From assembly GCF_038452275.1 (NCBI RefSeq), contig NZ_CP141643.1, positions 1,984,001 to 2,048,000 on the forward strand: a stretch of 64,000 nt of DNA, given 5' to 3'. The position numbers and the translations under genes are program-made. The stretch's first letter is position 1, and each line of letters opens with the position of its first letter. Of this stretch, positions 36,401-45,700 are shown in pieces. Under the pieces are notes generated by a model, which had not been told where the DNA came from, ran no database searches, and was given only the letters and a program-made list of their open reading frames with translations. Source of the stretch: Corynebacterium sp. BD556 (GTDB lineage Bacteria; Actinomycetota; Actinomycetes; Mycobacteriales; Mycobacteriaceae).

Positions 36401-36917
36401 TGCCGGGCACCTCGACCGTGGTGGCCTCATCGGTGGCGGTAACAACGACGCGGGCCCCATCGGGAAGTGCGGCGACCTCGTCCGGGGTCAGCTCGAAAAT
36501 GACCTTGTTAATGGAGGTAACTACGATCGCCCCGTCGGGCGCGGTGATGAACATGCCGCGGTCGAAAGCCTTGCTGGAAGACTCCGGGAGGGTGCCCACC
36601 AGCAAGGTTTGCTCGCCGCGCAAAGAATCAATGGCGCTGACCGGCACCGACAGTTCGATTTCGTCGGGGGCCAGCGAAATCAGCGGTGCGTTGACTGAGG
36701 CCAGCGAGTTGTGCTGCGGCCAATGCAGAGAGGACTGCGTTTGGTTGATCGGCAGAAGTGGGGTGAGTACGAAGCAGACAAACGCGAGGATGCCGGACAG
36801 TGCCGCCATTCGCGCCATGCTTGTCGACGCCTCCTTGTCAACCTTCCTCCTCGCGTGCCGCGCCCGCACCGCGGTCGATCCTTGCTGCTGGTCAGTGCCA
36901 TTTTCTGGTGCTGTCAC
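33492..36917 (-). CDS. emb: Arabinofuranosyltransferase Emb (ethambutol target homologue)
   Basis: A 1141-residue GT-C membrane enzyme that adds alpha-1,5-linked arabinofuranose from decaprenyl-phosphoryl arabinose to arabinogalactan. It starts with a TM helix and an N-terminal extracytoplasmic domain. About a dozen further helices follow, with the catalytic-loop DD in ANTSDDGYLLSMARV, and a large C-terminal carbohydrate-binding region (about 700-1141) containing a Ser/Thr/Ala-rich insert. The GTG start lies 11 bp after the aftA stop, so the genes are cotranscribed. A single emb gene is the corynebacterial arrangement, versus embCAB in mycobacteria. Confidence 0.94.
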   Translation of the reverse strand: MTAPENGTDQQQGSTAVRARHARRKVDKEASTSMARMAALSGILAFVCFVLTPLLPINQTQSSLHWPQHNSLASVNAPLISLAPDEIELSVPVSAIDSLRGEQTLLVGTLPESSSKAFDRGMFITAPDGAIVVTSINKVIFELTPDEVAALPDGARVVVTATDEATTVEVPGTSHKEEEDEDLRPQVTGIYTELQGDAAALADAGLSAQVQINSRFTSSPTIWKLTAMILGALSALVALLSLWRLDRLDGHRDPMFSPAWKTFTPLDAIVLAILGFWHVFGANTSDDGYLLSMARVANDSDYMANYYRWYGVPESPFGSPFYDLLSLLSHISTASMWMRLPTLIAGIAIWWTLSREILPRLGEAIAHRRVAYWTAAFIFLAFWLPYDNGTRPEPIIALGLISTWAAFERALTTNRLFPAALGTLLAAFTLACGPTGLAAVGVFLISIPALFRIMDSRRAFAPMAAYVWAFMGIGTAVMIPVFADQTLAGVLEATSVRSEVGPALEWYAEWNRYATLFQQAVDGSMARRFPMFMFFFSVVLILWAMARYGRIPGTATGPVRRLVMIIGLSTFFFMFTPTKWTHHFGIYAGIGGAAAAVGAVVLSAVALRSVRNRTLAMVSVLFIMSLSLAGWNAWWYVSSFGVPWWDRTVQFKAVEANTVMLAITLLVLLVGLVQSLRHGQPGRVERESLSRWSGVMAAPIAVMSVLMVAFSCLTFVKAFASQAPAYSVGMGNVKTFAGNMCALGGEVLLETDTNDSFLEPINGVPLGRSLDSENNRGFHSEGVPAYIVEEESGAATADSRGSAGAQGVGSAGGDTALKSQPAEDTASAEAPETTQSDDISEQSQSTSRTSTQGNRPANQVGINGSTVRLPFNLDYTRIPVLGTFTENPDASSYLESQWYLLPEPTDKAPLIVASVAGRIEHHDINGVEQDGQKLRLEYGSRSADGEVRKLGDVEMLDQGPTPSWRNVRYPLADLPEEADVARLVAEDTSLNLDEWLAVTPLRVPTLAPLGEVLPSDTPGLLDWSVAFQYPCQRTFNHFAGVTEIPEYRIMPDAPGKQQLSGFMDFLGGGALATSEAVNYSYDIPGYLNHDWQRDWGSVAKYERRTNSVGEAPEVADIDLEQITRSGLWSPGPMKIRNPDEK

Positions 36918-36928
36918 GTCCTGTAACC

Positions 36929-38944
36929 CTACTTTCCGTCCTCATATTTGCGCGCCGTCACGACGAACGGGCCGATCTCTTGCACGTCCCATGCTTCGGA
37001 GTCGAAGGCCTCCGGGTTGAAAAACAGCGCCTCGTAGCGCACGTTGGGTTGATTCGGGAAGATGTCATAGGCCAAGTGAGTCTTCCACGGATCAATATGG
37101 CCGCTGTCGTCTTCTTCCAGGGAACCGCGGAAGATGAAAGCGTCCGGCGCCTTCCACGGTGAGGCCTCCAACGCGGCCAAAAACTCCGCCGGATCCGAAA
37201 GCTCATTGAAAGAGCCCTCACCCCAGGCCTTGAGCTGCTCATTGCGCCGCTCGAACTCGCCGAGCGGGTTGGCGTAATGGCTGGTGAATGCGTTGAAGCC
37301 GAAGAAAGGGCGGAAGGCCATGAAGTTGATTTCATCGGTGAACACAATCGACTCGCCCGGTATGTGGCCATGCTCACCGAGGAAGTCGGTGATCTCTTGG
37401 TAGTGACGGCCCGCGTCGGGTGGGAACTGGTCGGCGCGCTCGCCGAAGCCGTCAGTGTCCGCGTAGGCCTGGTCGATATGAGACTCATTTTCCGCCGGGA
37501 TTTTCTGCAGGATGTCGAAGGTTGCCGCGCTGAGAAGAATCAAAATGAAAGAGGTGACGATCCGTGCGCCGCGCTGGGTCAGCCGGGAAGGGTAGTAGTA
37601 GTCGATGCCCACCAGGCGCACATCGACGGCGGCGAGTACACCGGCGGTGACAAAGAACAAAATGGTCAAGACTTCGACGCGGAAGCCCAAAAGCGAGGTG
37701 CCCAGAAGCGTCGAGGCCATTGAGGCCAGCGCCCACAGGTAGCTGACCGCAATACCCACGCTGATACCCATCACATTGGGGTCTGCCGCGTGCTTCAACA
37801 AGAAAAGCAGCCCCGCAATGCTCAGCAGGCCGATCAACGACAGGGAGAAAAACGGCAGGGGGAAGGTGGTGCCGCCGATGGGCAGGAAGTGATTCGCGGT
37901 TCCGCGCACATCCCTGCCGGAAAACACCAGTTGGTACAGGTAGGGCCCCCACGCAATGGCGGCGATCGCCATGGACCCGAAGCCGATGACGAGAAGGTGT
38001 TTGAGCGGAGTGAACGTGCGCAGGGAGGTGGCAAAAAGCAGCACGGCAAAAACCACCAGCGTCAACGCGGAAATCGCGGTGAAAAGGGTGTAGAAGGTCG
38101 CCGAGATACCCAGGTAGACCATCAGCGCAATCGTGGCCGACCAGGAGCCGCGCAGCGCCTTGTAGGAGGCGATGGCGGCGGCGGGCACGAACATGGCGAC
38201 GATCGCCGCATAAGGCTCGTCCGGAGTCTCAGCGAGCACCACCGCAACGGTCACACCAGCGATGGCGGTAGCGACCGGCAGCGACTGCGTGAGCTTGCGC
38301 CACACCGGCACGAGGGCGCCGGCGGCCGCGGCGAGGGAGACGATCGCCCAAGGTTGGTAGACCTGCCAGCCGGGCATGCCAAGAAGCTGGGCCATGCGGC
38401 CACCCAACCAAAACCACCCCAACGGGTAGAAGCTGGGCAAGTCGGCGTAGTTCATATCGTGGTTGCCGAACTGCTGGGCCATCCGCGACAGGAATTGCGT
38501 GCGGAAACCTTGGTCCACTTGAATACCGTCGAGGTACAGGCGCGTGGCAGCCAACGGGATACCTAAACTGGTCACCACCAGCGCTGGCGGGGTTAGCGTA
38601 GACACTGACTCCGCCACTATTCTCCACGGCCGGGGCAGGGGATCGCCGCGCGTTTCGTGGCGCAACCAGACCCACATGAACAGCGCCGCAACCAGCGCGA
38701 GAACAAAGGTGGCGCCCGTCGCCAGGGCACGGGTAACCATTGAGGTGTTGAAGGCGGGCAGCGAAATGGAATGCAACACCATCCACGCCACCAGCGCCAG
38801 CACCGCACCGCCGAGCATTCCGGCGACAATGCGCGCCATCGCAGCCGGGGTGGACAGCGCATCGGGCGCGTACTCGATGGTCCGGAAGGCGACGCGCTGG
38901 CGGCCTTCCGGTTCCAGCGGGGAATCCGGTTGAGTTTCCTGCAT
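36929..38944 (-). CDS. aftA: Galactan 5-O-arabinofuranosyltransferase AftA
   Basis: A 671-residue GT-C enzyme that puts the first arabinofuranose residues on galactan, priming Emb. About 11-13 membrane helices are visible. The first loop contains VDQGFRTQFLSRMAQQFGN and NYADLPSFYPLGWFWLGGR, which are characteristic AftA blocks. The C-terminal extracytoplasmic domain holds WKTHLAYDIFP. ATG 38944 is chosen because upstream codons lack support. It sits between dprE2 and emb, as in mycobacteria (Rv3792, Rv3793). Confidence 0.93.
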   Translation of the reverse strand: MQETQPDSPLEPEGRQRVAFRTIEYAPDALSTPAAMARIVAGMLGGAVLALVAWMVLHSISLPAFNTSMVTRALATGATFVLALVAALFMWVWLRHETRGDPLPRPWRIVAESVSTLTPPALVVTSLGIPLAATRLYLDGIQVDQGFRTQFLSRMAQQFGNHDMNYADLPSFYPLGWFWLGGRMAQLLGMPGWQVYQPWAIVSLAAAAGALVPVWRKLTQSLPVATAIAGVTVAVVLAETPDEPYAAIVAMFVPAAAIASYKALRGSWSATIALMVYLGISATFYTLFTAISALTLVVFAVLLFATSLRTFTPLKHLLVIGFGSMAIAAIAWGPYLYQLVFSGRDVRGTANHFLPIGGTTFPLPFFSLSLIGLLSIAGLLFLLKHAADPNVMGISVGIAVSYLWALASMASTLLGTSLLGFRVEVLTILFFVTAGVLAAVDVRLVGIDYYYPSRLTQRGARIVTSFILILLSAATFDILQKIPAENESHIDQAYADTDGFGERADQFPPDAGRHYQEITDFLGEHGHIPGESIVFTDEINFMAFRPFFGFNAFTSHYANPLGEFERRNEQLKAWGEGSFNELSDPAEFLAALEASPWKAPDAFIFRGSLEEDDSGHIDPWKTHLAYDIFPNQPNVRYEALFFNPEAFDSEAWDVQEIGPFVVTARKYEDGK

Positions 38945-39020
38945 GCCTCTTAGTTTGTCACAGGGACTGAGACAAACCGGATTTGCAAAACGTGGCACGC
39001 CATGGGGCGGGTGTGGAGCG

Positions 39021-39785
39021 TTAGAAATTGAGGCGACGCATCACCGCGGCTGGCAGGTGCTGCAGCACCAGGGAGATCGGCGCGAAAAGCTTGTGAACAA
39101 AGACGGTGCGCTCGCCACTGAGGGCGGCGTCGACAGCCGCGCGGGCAACATCTTCCTTATTCACCGTCAACGGTGCCTCGCCGAGTCCAGCCGTCATCTT
39201 CGTGCGGACCTGACCTGGACGCACCACGGTGACCTTCACGCCGTCGCCGCGCAGCGCCTCACCGAGCTGCAAATAGAACCCATCCATACCTGCCTTAGCC
39301 GAACCATAAACAAAATTGGAGCGGCGCACCTTCTGCCCGGCGACCGAGCTCATGGCGATGATTGTGCCGTGGCCCTGCGCCTTCATTGCCTGGCCGAGCA
39401 AAACGCCCACGGAGACATACGCTGAATAGTTAGTCTGGGCGGACTCGACAGCCCTGGCTTGGTCCTGCCATAGCACTTCCTGATCACCCAAGGTGCCGAA
39501 AGCGACAATAGCCACATCAATGTCGCCTTCAGAAAAAGCCTCATCGATCACGCCGGGGTGGGAACCAAAATCAGTGGCGTGGAAATCTAACAAGCGCACG
39601 TGGCCAGCGCCGGCGCGAGAGACTTCTGCGACTGCCGCGTCAACGCGCGGGGAGTCCTTGCGCAATGCGAGGGTGACTGTCGGCGCGCCGCCGCGGGAGG
39701 CGAGCTCAGCGACGATAGCCAACCCGATTTCGGAGGTGCCGCCGACTAGAAGGATGTTTTGTGCTTGACCTACTGCGTTGAGCAT
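39021..39785 (-). CDS. dprE2: Decaprenylphosphoryl-2-keto-beta-D-erythro-pentose reductase
   Basis: A 254-residue SDR enzyme that reduces the 2-keto intermediate made by DprE1 to decaprenyl-phosphoryl arabinose. The NAD-binding GGTSEIGLAIVAEL, IVAFGTLGD, Ser in MSSVAGQKVRRSNF and the catalytic YGSAKAG are present; the RPGQVRTKMTAG loop is typical. AAGGAGAA lies 6 nt before the ATG. It directly follows dprE1 (36-bp gap), and together they perform the epimerisation of DPR to DPA. Confidence 0.94.
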   Translation of the reverse strand: MLNAVGQAQNILLVGGTSEIGLAIVAELASRGGAPTVTLALRKDSPRVDAAVAEVSRAGAGHVRLLDFHATDFGSHPGVIDEAFSEGDIDVAIVAFGTLGDQEVLWQDQARAVESAQTNYSAYVSVGVLLGQAMKAQGHGTIIAMSSVAGQKVRRSNFVYGSAKAGMDGFYLQLGEALRGDGVKVTVVRPGQVRTKMTAGLGEAPLTVNKEDVARAAVDAALSGERTVFVHKLFAPISLVLQHLPAAVMRRLNF

Positions 39786-39821
39786 GTGGTTCTCCTTAAA
39801 AATTTGAGATTTGCGGCCTAA

Positions 39822-41237
39822 CTATTGCAACTCGAGGCGGCGGGACATGTCGGAGGCGAACACACCGGTCGGGTCGATGGCGCGGCGGGTCTTTAACCAG
39901 CCGTCCATGCCCGGGTACATGGCGTGGAACTTTTCGGCGCTAGTGCGCGACTCTTTGGCCAGGTATAAACGGCCGCCGAACTCCATGACCTGATCATCCA
40001 AACGGTCGAGGAACTCGCCCAGGCCCGGGCGGATGGGGAAGTCTACGCACACGTTCCAGCCCTTCATTGGGTAGGACAAAGGCGCGCGGTTTCCTTCGCC
40101 AAAAAGCTTGAACACATTGAGCGCGGTGTAATGGCCGCTGGACTGGATCTGGTAGATGATGTCCTTGAAAGGCTCAATCGCGTCGGTGGGCACCACGAAC
40201 TGGTACTGCAAAAAGCCAGCGGAGCCGTAACCGCGGTTCCACTCGCCGATGAGGTCTAGTGGTTGATAAAACTGCGTCAGGTTTTGAATCTGGTTTCGCG
40301 CCGGGCCGCCTTTGAGATAGTAAGCCTCACCGATGGCCATGAGGGAGAGTTTGTTCATTGTCCAGGAGGGGAAAATGTCCGGCACTGTCATGAGCTGCGG
40401 GGCGTTGAACTTCAACGGGTCCTTCGCCAGTTTCGGCGCGTATTCCTCAAGCTGGGCCAGGGTGGCCAGCGAGCCGCGCGAGATGGTGGAGCGACCCGTC
40501 TTTGGGGGCCCTGAAATCGCGTCGAACCAGGCGGAGGAGTACTCGTAGTTGACTTCGGAGCCGTCGGAGTGCGCCGCTATTGTCTCGTCGAGTGTGTCGG
40601 TGCGGTCGGTGTCCGCGATGAAGTAGGCGGTTTCGGTCTTGGTCATGCGGATCTGTGCGCGCAGGATGATGCCGGTGAGGCCCATGCCGCCGACTGTGGC
40701 CCAAAACAGCTCTCCGTCCGGGTCGTCCTCGGAGCCTTCCGGGCGCAGGTGGAGGACACGACCGTCGGCGACGAGCAGTTCGATGGACACGACGTGATCG
40801 CCGAAGGAGCCGGCGGAGTGGTGGTTTTTGCCGTGGATGTCCGGGCCGATGGCGCCGCCGATGGTGACTTGGCGGGTGCCGGGCAGGACAGGAACCCATA
40901 ATCCGTATGGCAGGGCGGCTTTCATGAGTTGGTCGAGGGTGACGCCGCCGTCGACGTCGACAAGCGCTGTCTCAGGGTCGATAGAGTGGATGGCGTTGAG
41001 TGGCTGCATGTCCACAACGAGTCCACCGCCGTTTTGGGCGGGGTCGCCGTAGGAGCGGCCCATGCCGCGGGCGATGACGCCGCGGCGCAGGTGCTCAGGC
41101 AAGGTCTCGTTTTCCTCAGCGACCTGGGCGACGGCCTGCTTAATCACCTCGACGTCAGGGGTGGAAAGAACATGGGCGGTTGACGGCGCCGTGCGGCCCC
41201 ACCCGTAGAGGGACTTGGCGGTGGTGTGAAGTTCCAT
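39822..41237 (-). CDS. dprE1: Decaprenylphosphoryl-beta-D-ribose 2'-oxidase
   Basis: A 471-residue FAD enzyme of the VAO family. FAD-binding motifs are [16 protein letters not shown] and [20 protein letters not shown]. Cys397 (GWNVCVDFP) and Lys428 (LYLAKESR) have the same 31-residue spacing as Cys387 and Lys418 of the M. tuberculosis enzyme. Cys387 is the residue covalently trapped by benzothiazinones, so sensitivity is predicted. GGAGAA precedes the ATG. It heads the dprE1-dprE2-aftA-emb operon; the 5' flank (41238-41339) probably holds the promoter. Confidence 0.95.
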   Translation of the reverse strand: MELHTTAKSLYGWGRTAPSTAHVLSTPDVEVIKQAVAQVAEENETLPEHLRRGVIARGMGRSYGDPAQNGGGLVVDMQPLNAIHSIDPETALVDVDGGVTLDQLMKAALPYGLWVPVLPGTRQVTIGGAIGPDIHGKNHHSAGSFGDHVVSIELLVADGRVLHLRPEGSEDDPDGELFWATVGGMGLTGIILRAQIRMTKTETAYFIADTDRTDTLDETIAAHSDGSEVNYEYSSAWFDAISGPPKTGRSTISRGSLATLAQLEEYAPKLAKDPLKFNAPQLMTVPDIFPSWTMNKLSLMAIGEAYYLKGGPARNQIQNLTQFYQPLDLIGEWNRGYGSAGFLQYQFVVPTDAIEPFKDIIYQIQSSGHYTALNVFKLFGEGNRAPLSYPMKGWNVCVDFPIRPGLGEFLDRLDDQVMEFGGRLYLAKESRTSAEKFHAMYPGMDGWLKTRRAIDPTGVFASDMSRRLELQ

Positions 41238-41339
41238 AGTGGCGAAGTTCTCCGTTTCTTTGTGGCCGGGCCCAGCCTAGTGATACCCGTCGAAAGTTTG
41301 AGTTTATGTGTGAGATAAGTGGCCAGTATCACCGATGGG

Positions 41340-41576
41340 CTACAGGTCCATCAGCTCGCGGATCTCGTCTGGCAGCTCCTCCTGTGAGGTGATGGTCGGC
41401 CGGCCGGCAGCTTTATGCTCGCGTAAAAGCTCGTAGACGCGGCCGCGGGAGGTTGAGTCGAGAAAAGGCAGCTCCTCAGCGAATACGCGCGCCATGAAGT
41501 CTGAGAGGGGAGCTTCAATGCGCTGCGCCGCTTCGTGCGTCGCCGCCGGGTCGTCGCCTTTGTAGTGCTTTCTCAT
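41340..41576 (-). CDS. Small acidic protein, unknown
   Basis: A 78-residue, mostly helical, charged protein starting MRKHYKGDDPAATHEAAQ and ending EELPDEIRELMDL. I recognise no family. ATG 41576 is chosen because TAGGGT ends 8 nt upstream; a 33-residue extension to a TTG at 41675 looks spurious. It is encoded upstream of dprE1 on the same strand, 102 bp away. Confidence 0.6.
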   Translation of the reverse strand: MRKHYKGDDPAATHEAAQRIEAPLSDFMARVFAEELPFLDSTSRGRVYELLREHKAAGRPTITSQEELPDEIRELMDL

Positions 41577-41930
41577 GGCTTCAAACCCTAGCGCTTTCGT
41601 TTGCGCGTCGAGGTCCGCGAACCGCGCTTGGGTGTTCGGCGGGGCTCGCTTGGACGCGCCCCGAGAAGCCGCCAATGCATTTCTTGGCGCAGCGCCGTGG
41701 GGCGCAGAAAAGGCGCGCGAGGTAGTCAGATGCGCAGTGACCTCGGCTTAGGGATGACCATTCCGATGTGAAGGCACCTGACCTCGGGCGAAACTTGATT
41801 AGTAATACGTCATCGGGCATGATGGGGGAGAGTATGCAATAGTTTATATGGCTTGTCATCTACTTTTTTGTGCCCAAGATAGGCGGTGCTTGGGTGTCCG
41901 GCCTGAAAGAAAAATGCGGAGGAGAGGCCC
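41577..41930. other. Gap with promoters for flanking divergent genes
   Basis: No gene is seen. The left side holds the minus-strand -10 of the 78-aa gene. An AT-rich stretch (about 41795-41850) is the likely promoter of the pilin operon. A CCCAAG/CTTGGG hairpin (41873-41894) and GGAGGAGAGG just before 41931 form the pilin gene's 5' leader. Confidence 0.5.
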
Positions 41931-42752
41931 ATGCATAAGCTTCTGGCCACCATCGCCCTTTCGGTGACGGTGGGCACGATTGCGCTAGGCGGCCTGGCTG
42001 ATGCCCAGGCACGTGTTGCCACCGGCAACGATAAATCAATTCCAGCCGCGAGTGTGGATGCCTCGCGGGGGCTAACGCTCGAAGTGAGGAAACAGCCTCG
42101 AAACCCGAACGACGATGTGCCTTCTGGGGAAAAACCTGACGGCGGTGTCGCGGGCCTGACATTTACCCTCTTTCGCGCCGAGGGAATCGATGTAACGACT
42201 CCCGAAGGCCGCAAGGAAGCGGCACGTGAGCGCACCCAGCAGGAGTTCGATGCGCTGGAGGCCATAGAGGTCGCCTCGGGCACAACCGGCGAAAATGGGA
42301 AAGTCCTTTTCACCGAATTGAAACCAGGGCTATATAGGCTCGAGGAATCTGCCCCCAATGACAATTACGACTGGCGCCTGTCTAGTCCCCGGTGGCTCGT
42401 GCTGCCCTTCGGCGACGTCACCGGCCAACAATTCACCTACGACAACGTCGTGGTGGTCAAACCCGCTCCCAAAGATCCGCCAACGACACCCCCGCCGGCA
42501 ACTCCACCCGCAGACCGCGCCACCCCTCCGCCAGCACCACCAGTGCTAACCACCGGGCATACCCCACCTTCAACGCCATCCTCTCCAGCGCCTTCTAATC
42601 CGCCGGAACAGCCCCATGAAGACACACCCGGCAAAGTCAGCCGGGGCGGTTTGGCTTCAACCGGTGCAAGCGTCCTGTGGATCACCGCGCTTGGCGCACT
42701 TCTCATCGTTTTGGGCCTTTGGATGAGCAGGAAACGTGAGAACAATGACTAA
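41931..42752 (+). CDS. Cna-B-type surface pilin with LASTG sorting signal
   Basis: A 273-residue secreted protein. The signal peptide (about 1-26) is followed by one SpaA/Cna-B-like domain (about 48-175) with FTLFRAEG and the E-box LYRLEESAPNDN. A long Pro/Thr-rich wall-spanning region (about 180-235) comes next, then LASTG as an LPxTG variant, a hydrophobic helix and SRKRENND. Its size and architecture resemble a basal or minor pilin (SpaB/SpaE-like). It forms an operon with the VWA adhesin. No sortase gene is adjacent, so a sortase from elsewhere (for instance the one at 706-1647, or a housekeeping enzyme) must anchor it. Confidence 0.82.
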   Translation: MHKLLATIALSVTVGTIALGGLADAQARVATGNDKSIPAASVDASRGLTLEVRKQPRNPNDDVPSGEKPDGGVAGLTFTLFRAEGIDVTTPEGRKEAARERTQQEFDALEAIEVASGTTGENGKVLFTELKPGLYRLEESAPNDNYDWRLSSPRWLVLPFGDVTGQQFTYDNVVVVKPAPKDPPTTPPPATPPADRATPPPAPPVLTTGHTPPSTPSSPAPSNPPEQPHEDTPGKVSRGGLASTGASVLWITALGALLIVLGLWMSRKRENND

Positions 42753-42765
42753 GGAAAGTTCGAGA

Positions 42766-45700
42766 ATGAAGAGTCATCCGCTATGGCGGAAGATCGTGCG
42801 TGCGGCAGCGGGAATGTCTGTGGCGCTTACCGCCGTCGCCGTGACACCAGCACCTGCCCAGGACAGTACCTCGACCGGCGTGTCCACTGCTCCCGCCAGC
42901 GAAAGCGACCTGCCTTCAGGGCTTGCCGTCACTGAATCGCCATGGACAACGGTTACACCGGAGAAAACCCTCGAATCAGTAGAAGGGCGCGAAAGTATTG
43001 CGGGCGCAGTGGGGGACGCTTTGCGCGGTGTGGAAGGCCTCCTAGCGGAACCAGAGGTCGTCGGAGAGGTCACGTTTAACTACGTCGGACCTGCAGAAGA
43101 CGGATCTCAACTCTACGACCTTGAGGCAACGGTTGAGTTCCCCTCAACGCCCGAAGGTGTCGTTCTGGCTGATCCCGAGGTTTCTTTCGTCCGCGAACAA
43201 TCGGACGTCCCCATCGAAGCCGTCACTCAAGCAGCAATCAATGACAGCGAACTGCCGGCGAACGCAGTTGATACTTTCGTCTACCCCACTGCCGACAGCG
43301 ATGTCGAGTTGCCGGCCGATATCCCCAAAGACGTCACCGGTGACATGATCACCTTCGACACTCAGGCGGTAGAGCTGGAAAAGACTACGACCTTCAAAGC
43401 GGAGGTAGCCCTCGCTGAGGAAGAACGTATTCCGACGGGATGGTCACTTTACAGCGGGAGGGCCACTGCACGATCTTTAAGTGCTGGAATCGCAGCCTTC
43501 AACGTGCGGCCTGTGATCGCCTCCGAATACGGACCCGTCCCAGCCAATCACACGCGCCTGGTGGTCCAGGTCGGCGGTGACAGGTTGATCGGCGGACAGA
43601 GGAACTCCTCGACGCGGGCGGGAGATCGCCTCGACAGTGTTGCTCGTTATTCAATGGAGCCAGGGGCTGTTTTGCAGCTTTACAAGCCGCTGAATTCTCG
43701 GTCTTTCGGAAACACCGAGGCTAACAGGACTAACCGTGCTACGGACAGTCCCGTCGCAATCAACCAACCTTGGGCAACTTGCACGGCTGACGTCAACGGT
43801 GAATGTGTATTCGATGTCCCAGTGGAAGGTACCGATACGTTCCCCTACTACTGGATCGCCATGACTAAGGCTTCGCCTGGGTTTGAAGTGCAGAAGACGA
43901 TGCGCACCGGTGGTTCGGGCAACTCTAGCACCGATAGAGGCACCCTATATAACGACGCGTATGCGACACCGAACATGGAGCCAAACAAGGTCTTTTACTC
44001 AGGAATCGACTACACGACCAGGAGTTCAAATTGGGGCTCTAACTGGCAGGCCATCGGAAGCTCGACCTCGTTTATGTACGAGGCGGCTTCGCCTTGGGAC
44101 GGTTGGGCCGGTCCTAACTGGGATCGTAGTTCGCTTGGAGTTTTCCAGCAGGTTCGCTCAAACCCGCCGTTGAGCAACCGTTGCGGACTCAATGTTGGCT
44201 TCATTATCGACACCTCAGGTTCCATGGGTTCGACGGGTCTGAGCACGATTGAGACAATCCTCAATGGAAACCGCAACGTTAACGGTGTTTTTGACAGCTT
44301 GAAGCGGACGAACACGAAAGTCGGTCTGGTCAGTTTTTCAAACAGTACTAACCCTTCGAGGAATATCCTCACCCCGCTCGACATCGGCAATGAAGCCGAC
44401 CTGCAGCGGGCCAAAGACTGGGTAAAACGCTTGCGTAGTGGTGGTGGAACCAACTGGGAAGCGCCAATCGAATCTTATGTTGACTACAACCTGGCCAATC
44501 CAACACAGCGCTATGATGTCGTGTACATGATCACCGACGGAAACCCCACGCGATTGGATACGAAATCTAAAAGCGATTCTGGCGTTGATGGTGAGTTCCG
44601 CCACGTTGAAGCCGCGATGGGCATGGCTAACACTTTGAAGGCTCAAGGTACGCGCATCGTCCCGGTAGGTGTTCCAGCTAGTTGGGGGTGGAATATCTTT
44701 ATCAACGAAGAAAAACAGCTGGATGTCTCTGAAAGCAACCTCCAAGCAATTTCCGGACCTAACCCCGACGGTTCATCGCCATCTTTGCGCAAATCGAACT
44801 TTGCCACGTATCAAAACGCTGACGTGTTCCGTCAAGCACTGATCAATACGCTCAACACCTGCCAGATCTCGGTAGAGCGACGCTTCTACGAGGGTCAAGA
44901 AGACAATGTCGTGCCGACACCTGCCAATACGGTGCCGACGAACGCGCAGTCGCGGACGTGGGGCTTCGATGCCGAGATGCGCCCGAGCGTGGGTAGTTCC
45001 GAAAGGAAAACTGAGCTACCAACCCCTGTGCCAGGACGTGACAATCTTGTCGCCGAGTTCCAGCTCAATGGAACGACTTCCTACAGCAGGGTTGACATTC
45101 GTGAACAAGCTGGGAAGACACCCGAAGGTTGGGTGCCGATGGATGCAGGTGGCGGTCAAAACGCCCAGTGCACCGACGGGAATGGAAACAAGGTCAACGT
45201 AGCGAACTTGAACCCTCGTAATCCTTCCAGCCCGACCAATGACTTTTCGATCTCCAATGTGCCCGCCTTTGGAGGCATCCACTGCATCGTTTACTACCGA
45301 AAGGTGCCGGAAGCATCGAGTTTCGATCTGCGCATACTCAAGGTAGACGCGGCGGACAACTCGACCTCCCTGGACGGAGCTAAGTTCGAACTCCGACGGC
45401 TTGACACTGTTGCGCCGGCTGACCCGGTCCAGCCGCCGAACTCGGAGAACAATAATGAGTTTGTGTGGAAGAACCTGCCTCTCGGCCGTTACCAGCTCAT
45501 CGAGACAAAAGCAGCTAACGGCGGATACTCCTTGCTTTCGCAACCTGAGTATTTCAAGGTGGATCAGGATCAAGGTGAACTGAGGATCTTCCGTCTCAGC
45601 GGCCCAACGGATGCGACGGGCACACTGGTGAACGGTCCAGGCTCGCTTTCCTTCCCGATCGTCGGCTTCGAAGCCGCCAATGGGGAGGTCGATATGACAC

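Noticed and set aside
41581..41859. 92-codon minus-strand frame
   Set aside because: Cys/Arg-rich, no promoter or ribosome site, and overlaps the start of the 78-aa gene out of frame.
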